Of a stretch of 64,000 bases of DNA, positions 17,730 to 24,771 are shown piece after piece. The stretch's first letter is position 1. Every line of letters starts with the position of its first letter. The DNA is from Flavobacteriaceae bacterium UBA3356 (GTDB taxonomy: Bacteria; Bacteroidota; Bacteroidia; Flavobacteriales; Flavobacteriaceae): contig DEQW01000012.1 of assembly GCA_002360635.1 (NCBI GenBank), forward strand, positions 118,969 through 182,968. The letters run 5' to 3'. The notes below the pieces were generated by a model that made no database searches, was not told where the DNA came from, and was given only the letters and a program-made list of their open reading frames with translations. The position numbers and the translations under genes are program-made.

Positions 17730-20354
17730 ATGGCCAAGAAAGTCACTCCCTTGATGAAACAGTACAATGCTATTAAAGCTAAGCATCCAGATGCGTTGTT
17801 ATTGTTTAGAGTGGGCGATTTTTATGAAACGTTTGGTGAAGATGCCGTACGAGCTGCCAAAATTTTAAATATTACTCTAACCGCCAGGAATAATGGGGGA
17901 GATCGTACCGAATTAGCAGGTTTTCCGCATCATTCTTTAAACACGTATTTACCTAAATTGGTAAAAGCGGGTTGTCGCGTAGCTATTTGTGATCAACTGG
18001 AAGACCCTAAGCAGACAAAAACCATAGTAAAACGTGGTGTAACCGAATTGGTAACACCCGGTGTGGCACTTAACGACGATATTTTACAGTCAAAGTCCAA
18101 TAATTTTTTAGCGGCTTTGCATTTTTCTTCAAACGGAAAAAAGGACATAGGGATTGCTTTTCTGGATGTTTCCACGGGGGAGTTTTTAACTTCGGAAGGG
18201 AATGTGGAATACATTGATAAGCTACTTCAGAATTTTAACCCTTCTGAAATTCTCTTCAGCAAGCAAAAAAGAAAGCGATTTTCAGAAGCTTTTGGCGACC
18301 AATATCACACCTTTCATCTGGAAGACTGGGTGTTTCAAATAGATTATGCTTCCGAAACTTTAAATAAGCATTTTAATACCAAAAACTTAAAAGGTTTTGG
18401 CATTGATCATCTAGAAAGTGGCATTATTGCAGCTGGGGCTGCGTTACATTATTTAGATGAAACACGGCACAATAAATTACAGCACATAACCAAAATAGCG
18501 CGAATTGCAGAAGAAGAATATGTGTGGATGGACCGATTTACTATTCGTAATTTAGAGTTGTACCATTCCAATCAGCAAAATGCGGTAACCTTGTTAGATG
18601 TTATAGACAAGACCATTTCGCCTATGGGCGGACGCATGTTAAAAAGGTGGATGGCACTTCCGCTTAAAAACAGTGATGCTATTAACCGCCGTCACGAAGT
18701 GGTGAGCTATTTGCTCGATAATAAAGAGGTTTTAACCCGAACTCAACAACATTTAAAAAAAATGGGCGATTTAGAGCGCCTTATTTCTAAAGTTGCAACT
18801 GGGAAAATAAATCCGAGGGAAGTGATTCAGCTTAAAAATTCATTGGAAGCAATTATCCCAATAAAAGCCGAAGCATTACAAGCCGAGAATGAGTCGATGC
18901 AAGTAATTGGTGAACAATTAAATGACTGCGAATTACTTCGGAAAAAAATAAAAGAAACACTCATCGAAGAAGCACCTGTCAATATTTTAAAAGGAAGTGC
19001 CATTGCTGAAGGGTTTTCAAAAGAGCTTGACGAGCTTCGAAACATTGCAAACGGAGGAAAAGAATACCTGGACGATATGTTGAATCGCGAAGCAAAACGT
19101 ACGGGGATTACCTCCTTAAAAATAGCTTCAAACAACGTGTTTGGCTATTATATAGAAGTACGGAATACACATAAAGATAAAGTGCCCGAGGAGTGGATAC
19201 GCAAGCAAACCTTAGTAAGTGCTGAACGTTATATTACCGAAGAATTAAAAGAATACGAAGCTAAAATATTAGGCGCCGAGGAGAAAATTCTAGTGCTGGA
19301 GCAAGAATTATTTGGTAAACTGGTGGAGTGGATGTTGCAATTTATTGGTTCTGTACAGCAAAATGCAACATTAATAGCCAAGCTAGACTGTTTGTGCTCG
19401 TTTGCAGCACACGCAGCTACACATAATTACACGCGTCCATTATTAGATGGTAGCTTCGATCTAGATATTAAAGAAGGTCGCCATCCTGTTATTGAACAGC
19501 AGTTGCCACCCGATAGTCCATATATTGCTAATGATGTGTTTTTGGATCGGGAAAACCAGCAAATAATAATGATTACCGGTCCCAATATGAGCGGTAAGTC
19601 GGCTATATTAAGACAAACAGCTCTTATTGTTCTGTTGGCTCAGATGGGAAGTTTTGTTCCTGCAAAAGCAGCGAGAATGGGCTGTGTGGATAAAATCTTC
19701 ACCCGGGTAGGGGCGAGCGATAATATTTCGATGGGCGAAAGTACTTTTATGGTCGAGATGAACGAGACCGCTAGTATTTTGAACAATATTTCAGAAAGAA
19801 GTCTCGTGCTTTTAGATGAAATTGGTCGTGGCACTAGTACCTATGATGGTATTTCCATTGCGTGGGCAATTAGTGAATATTTGCACGAGCATCCATCACG
19901 AGCAAAAACCCTGTTCGCTACGCATTATCACGAGTTAAACGAAATGACCGAAACTTTCGATCGGGTTAAAAACTATAATGTTTCGGTTAAAGAACTAAAA
20001 GACAATGTTCTTTTTCTTCGGAAGTTAGTGCCAGGAGGTTCGCACCACAGCTTTGGGATTCACGTAGCAAAAATGGCCGGGATGCCACAAGCGGTCATTA
20101 ATCGGTCAAATAAAATACTAAAACGGTTGGAACGTTCACATTCTTCAGAAGAATTAACCGAAGAAATGAAACAACTTTCAAAAGATGAAATGCAGTTGAG
20201 TTTCTTTAAATTGGACGACCCGTTATTAGAAGAATTACGTGAAGAAATATTAGAGATTGATATTGACACACTTACACCAGTAGAGGCTTTAATGAAGCTC
20301 AATGAAATAAAGCGCATGCTACAACGAAATGCGTCGGTAAAAATGAAGAAATAA
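17730..20354 (+). CDS. mutS: DNA mismatch repair protein MutS
   Basis: MutS recognises mismatches and starts methyl-independent repair with MutL. The 874-residue protein has the mismatch-binding domain with the Phe-x-Glu motif (RVGDFYETFGEDA), connector, lever and clamp regions, then the ATPase with Walker A GPNMSGKS (about 617-624), the ST(F)MVEM signal region, Walker B LVLLDEIGRGTSTYDG and the C-terminal helix-turn-helix GIHVAKMAGMPQAVINRS. Length is normal. It is followed by a tRNA operon with its own promoter. Confidence 0.97.
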   Translation: MAKKVTPLMKQYNAIKAKHPDALLLFRVGDFYETFGEDAVRAAKILNITLTARNNGGDRTELAGFPHHSLNTYLPKLVKAGCRVAICDQLEDPKQTKTIVKRGVTELVTPGVALNDDILQSKSNNFLAALHFSSNGKKDIGIAFLDVSTGEFLTSEGNVEYIDKLLQNFNPSEILFSKQKRKRFSEAFGDQYHTFHLEDWVFQIDYASETLNKHFNTKNLKGFGIDHLESGIIAAGAALHYLDETRHNKLQHITKIARIAEEEYVWMDRFTIRNLELYHSNQQNAVTLLDVIDKTISPMGGRMLKRWMALPLKNSDAINRRHEVVSYLLDNKEVLTRTQQHLKKMGDLERLISKVATGKINPREVIQLKNSLEAIIPIKAEALQAENESMQVIGEQLNDCELLRKKIKETLIEEAPVNILKGSAIAEGFSKELDELRNIANGGKEYLDDMLNREAKRTGITSLKIASNNVFGYYIEVRNTHKDKVPEEWIRKQTLVSAERYITEELKEYEAKILGAEEKILVLEQELFGKLVEWMLQFIGSVQQNATLIAKLDCLCSFAAHAATHNYTRPLLDGSFDLDIKEGRHPVIEQQLPPDSPYIANDVFLDRENQQIIMITGPNMSGKSAILRQTALIVLLAQMGSFVPAKAARMGCVDKIFTRVGASDNISMGESTFMVEMNETASILNNISERSLVLLDEIGRGTSTYDGISIAWAISEYLHEHPSRAKTLFATHYHELNEMTETFDRVKNYNVSVKELKDNVLFLRKLVPGGSHHSFGIHVAKMAGMPQAVINRSNKILKRLERSHSSEELTEEMKQLSKDEMQLSFFKLDDPLLEELREEILEIDIDTLTPVEALMKLNEIKRMLQRNASVKMKK

Positions 20355-20383
20355 AAAACTGTGTAAATTTTTAAAAAATAGCT

Positions 20384-20412
20384 TTGCTTTTAGGGTAAAA
20401 GTTTTAAATTTG
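20384..20412 (+). promoter_or_regulatory. Promoter of the tRNA-Gly/tRNA-Leu operon
   Basis: TTG at 20384-20386 and TAAATTTG at 20405-20412 are separated by 18 bp. Transcription would start about 30 bp before tRNA-Gly. Confidence 0.65.
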
Positions 20413-20449
20413 CATCCGCTTATATAAGTAAGCGTAGTTCTTTAAAAAC

Positions 20450-20522
20450 GCGAAAATAGCTCAGTTGGTAGAGCGCCACCTTGCCAAGGTGGAGGTCGCG
20501 GGTTCGAATCCCGTTTTTCGCT
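20450..20522 (+). tRNA. tRNA-Gly (anticodon GCC)
   Basis: The cloverleaf is complete: acceptor GCGAAAA/TTTTCGC, D-loop TAGCTCAGTTGGTAGAGC, anticodon stem CCACC/GGTGG with loop TTGCCAA (anticodon 20483-20485), and T-arm GCGGGTTCGAATCCCGT. CCA is not encoded. Confidence 0.97.
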
Positions 20523-20567
20523 CAGTATCTTTACTAGTTAAAAAACTAAAAGAAAATATACCAATAT

Positions 20568-20653
20568 GCTGAAGTGGTGGAATTGGTAGACACGTTGGAC
20601 TTAAAATCCAATGGACAGAAATGTCCGTGCGGGTTCAAGTCCCGCCTTCAGTA
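20568..20653 (+). tRNA. tRNA-Leu (anticodon TAA), integration target
   Basis: This is an 86-nt class II tRNA. The acceptor is GCTGAAG/CTTCAGT (one G-T pair), the anticodon stem is TTGGA/TCCAA with loop CTTAAAA, the variable arm is long (TGGACAGAAATGTCC), and the T-arm is GCGGGTTCAAGTCCCGC. Its last 23 bases lie within the 25-bp direct repeat that bounds the integrated element, so its 3' end is supplied by the element. Confidence 0.97.
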
Positions 20654-20655
20654 CA
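20631..20655 (+). repeat. attL core (3' end of tRNA-Leu)
   Basis: This is the left copy of the 25-bp core, covering the T-arm to the 3' end of tRNA-Leu plus two bases. It is identical to 26269-26293. Confidence 0.93.
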
Positions 20656-20660
20656 TAGAG

Positions 20661-20698
20661 AAACCGTAACCTTCTATTTAATAGATCGTTGCGGTTTT
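20661..20698 (+). terminator. Terminator carried by the element just after tRNA-Leu
   Basis: AAACCGTAAC (20661-20670) pairs with GTTGCGGTTT (20688-20697) around an inner TCTAT-TTA-ATAGA hairpin, followed by T-rich sequence. It replaces the native tRNA terminator, which was displaced beyond attR. Confidence 0.7.
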
Positions 20699-20711
20699 CT
20701 TGTTTTAAATC

Positions 20712-20733
20712 TAGCCAACATTTAGTCAACATT
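20712..20733 (+). repeat. Tandem 11-bp repeats, left end (putative integrase arm sites)
   Basis: TAGCCAACATT (20712-20722) is followed directly by TAGTCAACATT (20723-20733), an 11-bp period. A related single copy, TAGTCAACA, occurs at 20820-20828. The same tandem pair in the same orientation occurs at the right end. Confidence 0.75.
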
Positions 20734-20789
20734 TTTAAAAAACCAGTGTCTAACACTTAAAAATTAAGAATTAGATAAACTTACTTGGT

Positions 20790-20804
20790 CTGTCTAAATT
20801 AGAC
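20790..20804. promoter_or_regulatory. Palindrome TGTCTAA-A-TTAGACA
   Basis: This is a perfect 7-bp inverted repeat around one A, located 30 bp before the -7 element of the 42-residue ORF. A further TGTCTAA lies at about 20746. It is a plausible operator or accessory-factor site; the binding protein is unknown. Confidence 0.45.
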
Positions 20805-20833
20805 ACATTCCTTTAGCCATAGTCAACAATTCT

Positions 20834-20841
20834 TATATTTG
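20834..20841 (+). promoter_or_regulatory. -7 element before the 42-residue ORF
   Basis: TATATTTG fits TAnnTTTG, 15 bp before the ATG at 20857. Confidence 0.5.
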
Positions 20842-20856
20842 ATTAAATCCTATATT

Positions 20857-20985
20857 ATGAAACCCGTAATAAGCGCAAAAGACAAGGCTAGAATAAGGCG
20901 TAAGGGATTAACCGTTATGACCCTTGAAAGTCTCAAAGAGCAAATTGAAGACGGCTACGTACAAACTAAGGAAAACAACTATTAA
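20857..20985 (+). CDS. Putative 42-residue basic protein of the element
   Basis: The reading frame encodes MKPVISAKDKARIRRKGL followed by TVMTLESLKEQIEDGYVQTKENNY. Codon use is balanced and protein-like, in contrast to the AT-rich DNA around it, and a -7 element lies just upstream. It has a basic N-terminal helix and an acidic helical second half. I recognise no family. It is the first gene next to attL, a usual place for a small regulator or recombination accessory protein, but that role is inference. Confidence 0.5.
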   Translation: MKPVISAKDKARIRRKGLTVMTLESLKEQIEDGYVQTKENNY

Positions 20986-21100
20986 AAATAGACCGATGCT
21001 TAGAATTGGTTTTAGAACGATAAATCAAAACTTTGAAAAAATGTTTGATTAATCAAAAAGGTTATTTATAAGATTGAGAGTAAAATATAAAGATTTATAT

Positions 21101-21571
21101 TTAACACCCTTGTATTAACCAAAAAGAAAATAGTCCTAGTAAAAAAGAAATTAAAGGTGCAAGTGCCTTGAAAACATCAAGGAGAAAAGTGTTTTTCTGT
21201 TGCCTTGACTTACGATTTACTTCCTCAATTTTATCCAAATATTCTGTTTCAAAACCATAAGTTGACTTTAGTATTCCCTTATATGTTATTTGAAAATTTT
21301 GAAAAGTATCAAAAAATATATATCCGTCGTCACGCAAATATATAAGAGCAAAATCAAGTTCTAATTTAGTTTTGTTTTTATAGATATAGGCGTCATAACC
21401 TTGTGAGAGGAATTTTTCAAAATTTGTAGAATAGATTCGTTCAAAAACATCAATACCACCAATTGAGGTTAAGGCATCGTCGTATTTGGATGTGTAATTA
21501 TGGCATTCATTGATTAAATAACTTAAAACCTCGTCTAAGTATTTTAAGTATTTAATATTATTGTCTGTCAT
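21101..21571 (-). CDS. Unknown protein with winged-helix-like domain and C-terminal membrane anchor
   Basis: This 156-residue protein has an N-terminal helical part (residues 1-60). Residues 70-105, FALIYLRDDGYIFF...NFQITYKGILKS, look like the third helix and wing of a winged-helix fold. A charged linker follows (DKIEEVNRKSRQQKN), then one transmembrane helix near 132-154. Similar wHTH-plus-TM proteins are frequent accessory genes in Bacteroidota and have no known function. It contains no other Met, so ATG 21571 is the only standard start. A TATATTTG element lies at 21584-21577 on the same strand, so the mRNA may be nearly leaderless. Confidence 0.7.
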   Translation of the reverse strand: MTDNNIKYLKYLDEVLSYLINECHNYTSKYDDALTSIGGIDVFERIYSTNFEKFLSQGYDAYIYKNKTKLELDFALIYLRDDGYIFFDTFQNFQITYKGILKSTYGFETEYLDKIEEVNRKSRQQKNTFLLDVFKALAPLISFLLGLFSFWLIQGC

Positions 21572-21747
21572 AAAATCAAATATAAGAGATTTTAAATTAA
21601 ATAACGTCTGTCAAAATACTAAGTCGCTAAAGTCTGATAACAGCATTTATTTAGGGTTAGAAAATGCCTTTTAAAGAGAAACACCTTTGAAAATAAATTT
21701 CTTGTCTTTTGCTTTATTAACTTTTTTTGCATTTATAAGTTTCATCT

Positions 21748-21830
21748 ACTGTTAACAAAAACTAAGAATACTAGTAAAAAATAGTAAAAGAACGGTAAAA
21801 AGCGGCAAAATTTACTATAAACACTGTTAA
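21748..21830. repeat. Iteron-like phased repeats
   Basis: Four RGYAAAA units (AGTAAAA 21773, AGTAAAA 21783, GGTAAAA 21794, GGCAAAA 21804) repeat every 10-11 bp, one helical turn. They are bracketed by direct repeats ACTGTTAA at 21748-21755 and 21823-21830. They could be binding sites for the element's replication protein or integrase, or a curved-DNA region. Confidence 0.5.
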
Positions 21831-21862
21831 TAACTAGAAAATGAGTGTCCTACTTTATTACT

Positions 21863-21870
21863 TATCTTTG
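21863..21870 (+). promoter_or_regulatory. -7 element before the mini-ORF/hairpin region
   Basis: TATCTTTG fits TAnnTTTG. Everything from here to about 22220 would be transcribed on the plus strand. Confidence 0.4.
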
Positions 21871-21887
21871 TATCAAGAGTTAGCTAA

Positions 21888-22011
21888 ATGAGGTTTTTGA
21901 TATTAAACATTACTAAAGTCTTATGAGGTATTGAAAATAATTAGAAATTTGAAGATTGTACAACTTAAAACAAACAGTATGGAAGAACAGGTGAAACTCT
22001 CCGCCTATTAA
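21888..22011 (+). other. Chain of very short ORFs leading into the hairpin region
   Basis: ATG 21888 opens a 12-codon frame ending at TGA 21926. ATG 21923 overlaps that stop (ATGA) and ends after three codons at TGA 21934. TTG 21931 opens 26 codons to TAA 22011, and the ATG of the next 9-codon frame (22012-22041) follows without a gap. That frame in turn overlaps ATG 22038 by ATGA. The pattern looks like translational coupling, but stops and starts are frequent in AT-rich DNA, so chance or a decayed gene are alternatives. Confidence 0.3.
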
Positions 22012-22027
22012 ATGAGAGAAATTAAAA

Positions 22028-22216
22028 TACTCATTCAATGAGTAATATTAAAAAAAGACGTAAGTGGTATTACGTCTATAAAAAACCGATAAAGCTTATT
22101 ATCGAATTAGTTGTAAGCCTTGTCAAAGCTATTTTACTGTAGTTTTTAACCCTCCTGACCAAAGAGGCAGGTAGTAGATGTTAAACTGAGGAGTGATTTG
22201 TGGTGAATTGCTCCTC
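22028..22216 (+). ncRNA. Hairpin-rich region, possible structured RNA or single-strand origin
   Basis: Perfect hairpins follow one another: TACTCAT-TCA-ATGAGTA (22028-22044), AGACGTAA with loop GTGGTA and TTACGTCT (22056-22077), CGATAA with a 6-nt loop and TTATCG (22087-22104), and an 11-bp stem allowing two G-U pairs, GAGGAGTGATT with AATTGCTCCTC (22188-22216). A CCTCCT tract at 22151 could pair alternatively with GAGGAG. It may be a regulatory RNA, or the double/single-strand origin expected for a gene II-type replication protein. Confidence 0.4.
22038..22142 (+). CDS. Putative 34-residue basic/hydrophobic peptide
   Basis: The frame encodes MSNIKKRRKWYYVYKK followed by a hydrophobic stretch PIKLIIELVVSLVKAILL. 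A positively charged N-terminus plus one short membrane-type helix is the build of type I toxins and small membrane peptides. The start codon lies in the right arm of a perfect hairpin, and its ATG overlaps the stop of a 9-codon ORF, so translation could be regulated. Expression is unproven. Confidence 0.35.
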   Translation: MSNIKKRRKWYYVYKKPIKLIIELVVSLVKAILL

Positions 22217-22473
22217 TTAATGATTTAACAAATGATTTGTTTTACGATACAAATATACATTACACAGATGTTACTGTTATAATAAAACTTGTTAAAATTT
22301 ACAATAAGACTGGTATTAGTAATTTAACTAATAAATTAAAGACTATTATTAAAGATATAGAAACATAGTGATCTGACCATATTACTTTTATTAAACTAAA
22401 TATTAATAGAGAAGATAAAGAAGGTATAGTACAATATATATACAAGATATACTACAAGTCACAAACAATATAA
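22210..22473 (+). pseudogene. Possible decayed ORF
   Basis: One frame is open for 52 codons to TAG 22366-22368, immediately followed by TGA, then open for another 33 codons to TAA 22473. It has no standard start except an internal TTG at 22237. The product would be rich in Ile, Lys, Asn and Tyr (e.g. VTVIIKLVKIYNKTG). The continuous frame on both sides of the double stop suggests decay, but AT-rich non-coding DNA can look the same. Confidence 0.22.
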
Positions 22474-22550
22474 TAGCAGTTAATAAGACTTAATGAACTT
22501 CTAAAAACTATTAGCTTATTGAATTGAATTTATATTTTCCATAAAAAAAA

Positions 22551-22838
22551 TTATTTCTTTTCCGACAACCTTTTCATTTGATCATAAAGAATTTCAGGTC
22601 TTAGTCTATTAGTAAGTTCATTCAAACTTTTTATATCTCTATACCTTTTATGCATTAAATCAATTCTGTCGACTGACGGCTGACTGAAGGCGGTTAACAT
22701 ACCTTCTACAAACACTATATTCATCATACGTCTAAACTGTTCTTGATTAAGTTTAGGTACGCCATCATTTCTTATACGATCTGAAAAATAGTATGTGTAC
22801 TTCATAGGAATAATTCCCAAAAATAGGAATATATCCAT
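22551..22838 (-). CDS. Small protein of the replication operon, unknown function
   Basis: This protein of up to 95 residues starts 3 bp after the replication gene's stop, so it is translationally linked. The well-formed part starts at Met12 (ATG 22805): KYTYYFSDRIRNDGVPKLNQEQFRRMMNIVFVEGML, then a charged helical tail ending KRLSEKK. I recognise no family. Position suggests an accessory to the replication protein. Confidence 0.6.
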   Translation of the reverse strand: MDIFLFLGIIPMKYTYYFSDRIRNDGVPKLNQEQFRRMMNIVFVEGMLTAFSQPSVDRIDLMHKRYRDIKSLNELTNRLRPEILYDQMKRLSEKK

Positions 22839-22841
22839 TTA

Positions 22842-23867
22842 TTAAGCGCATAATCTTTCAGAAATTTTAGGTTTTCTATATAGACAAGCATTAACACCTG
22901 CAAACGTATTTGTTAGTTGACTGTTTAACCCTATATACAAGGTGTTAAATGGTAAACTATTAGTGCTTTTTATAGGGTGGGTCATAGGTACACGATTATG
23001 AAAAGAAGCTTTTATTTTATCTTTAATTTTTTTTAGAATAACCTCTTTAATATTATCAGATGATTCTCTAAATATTTTATGCATTCTGTCTTTATGCTTC
23101 TTTCTATTTTGTTTAGATAGTTCTAACCACCAATTAGGATTCTGCCATTGATAAATATTAGTGGTTTTAACGTGGTTACTTACTTCATTTAATCTAAGAG
23201 TTGGATCATAAAATATAGTGTTTCTCCACTTATCTATTAAAGCATTACAGGCTAAGTGTAACTTTTTAGCATCGTATAAATCAGCAAGACTATATATACC
23301 TAATTGCTTTAAAGAAAACATTTTACAGTATTTAATTTCCCATCGAAATATCTCTTTATCAATTGTATATCCTTTTCCTCTATATTGATGGCTCTTATTA
23401 TAAGCTTTCAGGTAATACCTTGAATGGATTGCCTCCCTATACACAGCCCCTCTAATAGGGTTATCCTTAAATTTTTTAGATAAGTGTACCTGAACACCTT
23501 CAACTACTTTAGTAGCTTTTATAGGAGTCGTAAGATTAACACCAAGTTCTAAGTTTTGTAATTTCCCTTTAGAAAGGTCAAGGTTAAATTTTTTTGAAAT
23601 ATCTTTCAAAACCTCAATAGTATCCTTGAAAGTGAAATCATTAAAGTTATGCCTACCACAATTAGAGTATTTATGGATTGATCCAATAATGGTTAGGTTT
23701 TCATACCTGTCTAAAGAAAATGTTAGCCCTTTGTATTTAGCAATAGCTTCTTTTTTTATCTCTCCTGTCTTAGTACTGAGAGGTCGAGTGAACTCTAAAT
23801 ATTTGTTTTCTTCAATATCATTGGGAACATCTTTTGATTTGAATTTTGCTTTAATTAGATCAACCAT
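22842..23867 (-). CDS. Putative replication initiation protein, phage gene II/X-like
   Basis: This 341-residue protein shows a pattern I associate with gene II/X-type phage/plasmid replication proteins: GSIHKYSNCGRHNFNDFTF (62-80), then LQNLELGVNLT (103-113), YYLKAYNKSHQ (151-161) and the conserved FRWEIKY (174-180). Gene II-type proteins nick the plus origin and start rolling-circle replication. The nicking Tyr cannot be assigned with certainty. It starts one base after the excisionase-like gene and is followed by a small partner, so the three form one operon. The C-terminal half, rich in Lys and aromatic residues, is unassigned. Confidence 0.65.
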   Translation of the reverse strand: MVDLIKAKFKSKDVPNDIEENKYLEFTRPLSTKTGEIKKEAIAKYKGLTFSLDRYENLTIIGSIHKYSNCGRHNFNDFTFKDTIEVLKDISKKFNLDLSKGKLQNLELGVNLTTPIKATKVVEGVQVHLSKKFKDNPIRGAVYREAIHSRYYLKAYNKSHQYRGKGYTIDKEIFRWEIKYCKMFSLKQLGIYSLADLYDAKKLHLACNALIDKWRNTIFYDPTLRLNEVSNHVKTTNIYQWQNPNWWLELSKQNRKKHKDRMHKIFRESSDNIKEVILKKIKDKIKASFHNRVPMTHPIKSTNSLPFNTLYIGLNSQLTNTFAGVNACLYRKPKISERLCA

Positions 23868-23868
23868 T

Positions 23869-24156
23869 TTATTGAAGCTTTTCCATTGCGTTTTCTATTT
23901 CCTTGCGTTTGTAGTATACACGCCCCCCAATTTGATATGCAGTAATAGTTTTTTTCTTTCTCCAGTTATAAATCGTGCTTTCATCTATCCTTAGTAATTC
24001 GCTTACTTCTGACCTAGTTAAATATTCAGTAGGTTCTTTGGGTTCAAAATGCTTTTTCAACTCTTCTAATTGGCTCTTAACCCCTTCAATTATAGTTTCT
24101 TGTAGTTGTTCTGGAGTTACTTGAATAAATTGAATTGTTTTATCGTTACTTTTCAT
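23869..24156 (-). CDS. Excisionase-like helix-turn-helix protein
   Basis: This 95-residue protein has an N-terminal amphipathic helix (PEQLQETIIEGVKSQLEELKKHF) and a C-terminal MerR-like/HTH_17 domain, EYLTRSEVSELLRIDESTIYNWRKKKTITAYQIGGRVYYKRKEIENAM. Such proteins act as recombination directionality factors (Xis) or as repressors in Bacteroidota mobile elements. It heads the operon with the replication gene. A perfect palindrome lies 25 bp upstream and may be its own operator. Confidence 0.85.
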   Translation of the reverse strand: MKSNDKTIQFIQVTPEQLQETIIEGVKSQLEELKKHFEPKEPTEYLTRSEVSELLRIDESTIYNWRKKKTITAYQIGGRVYYKRKEIENAMEKLQ

Positions 24157-24180
24157 TTAATTAATAAATTTTAATTGCTT

Positions 24181-24197
24181 AGATTGATTTTCAATCT
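24181..24197. promoter_or_regulatory. Palindrome AGATTGA-TTT-TCAATCT
   Basis: This is a perfect 7-bp inverted repeat, 25 bp before the excisionase-like start, in the divergent control region shared with the zinc-ribbon gene. It is a candidate operator. Confidence 0.45.
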
Positions 24198-24343
24198 TTT
24201 GAAAGTCTACGATCACATTCAATTTCTGTTTTATGATTTTTTTAGTTTCCTAGGTTTAAAATGATTGTATTGTGTTGATATAATGAGATATAGAGTAGTT
24301 GTTTGTTTTTTATATATTAGTACTTATTCACAGTAAGTTTAAA

Positions 24344-24760
24344 ATGGATATAACTAAACAAGATTTAAGATGTAGAGAAATACTCTTCTTAATTAACTAT
24401 TCTAATGATTTCATTTGTCCGAAATGTAATTACAAAGAGTTTTATGTCGGATCAAATTTTGAGTTGATATGTAAGAATTGTGCTTTTAAATGTGAAGCAA
24501 CTAGAAATACTATATTTCATAATACTCGAATAGGTCTACACAAGTATTTTAAGATATGCGTTGAGTATAAAAAAAATGATTATTGTATAAATTATAAGGT
24601 TCTTACTGAGAAATATAATTTGAGCGTAAAGACAGCTTATAGGATTATAGGAAAATTGAAAAGAAACAAAACTCTTGTTGATGAAATATCAGCAAAATAT
24701 GCATTAAAAGATTCTACTTTGAATAAGGAAGTGAATTTAATAAAGTATTTGAATACGTAA
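24344..24760 (+). CDS. Zinc-ribbon/HTH protein derived from an IS1595-type transposase N-terminus
   Basis: This 138-residue protein has a zinc ribbon CPKC-x(18)-CKNC (about residues 27-51), then ATRNTIFHNTRIGLHKYFKICV, which is the link segment of ISXO2/IS1595 transposases (TGTIF...PLRKWF...), and a helix-turn-helix NLSVKTAYRIIGKL. The catalytic DDE domain is absent and the frame ends cleanly, so this looks like a domesticated DNA-binding fragment rather than a live transposase. I chose ATG 24344; an in-frame ATG at 24299 would add a hydrophobic stretch. It is divergent from the excisionase-like operon and may regulate it. Confidence 0.75.
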   Translation: MDITKQDLRCREILFLINYSNDFICPKCNYKEFYVGSNFELICKNCAFKCEATRNTIFHNTRIGLHKYFKICVEYKKNDYCINYKVLTEKYNLSVKTAYRIIGKLKRNKTLVDEISAKYALKDSTLNKEVNLIKYLNT

Positions 24761-24771
24761 GAAAACTATTG

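Noticed and set aside
22210..22473. Two in-line open stretches split by TAG-TGA, considered as a recoded gene
   Set aside because: There is no standard start, the sequence is AT-rich, and two adjacent stops argue for decay or chance rather than readthrough. Kept only as a low-confidence pseudogene.
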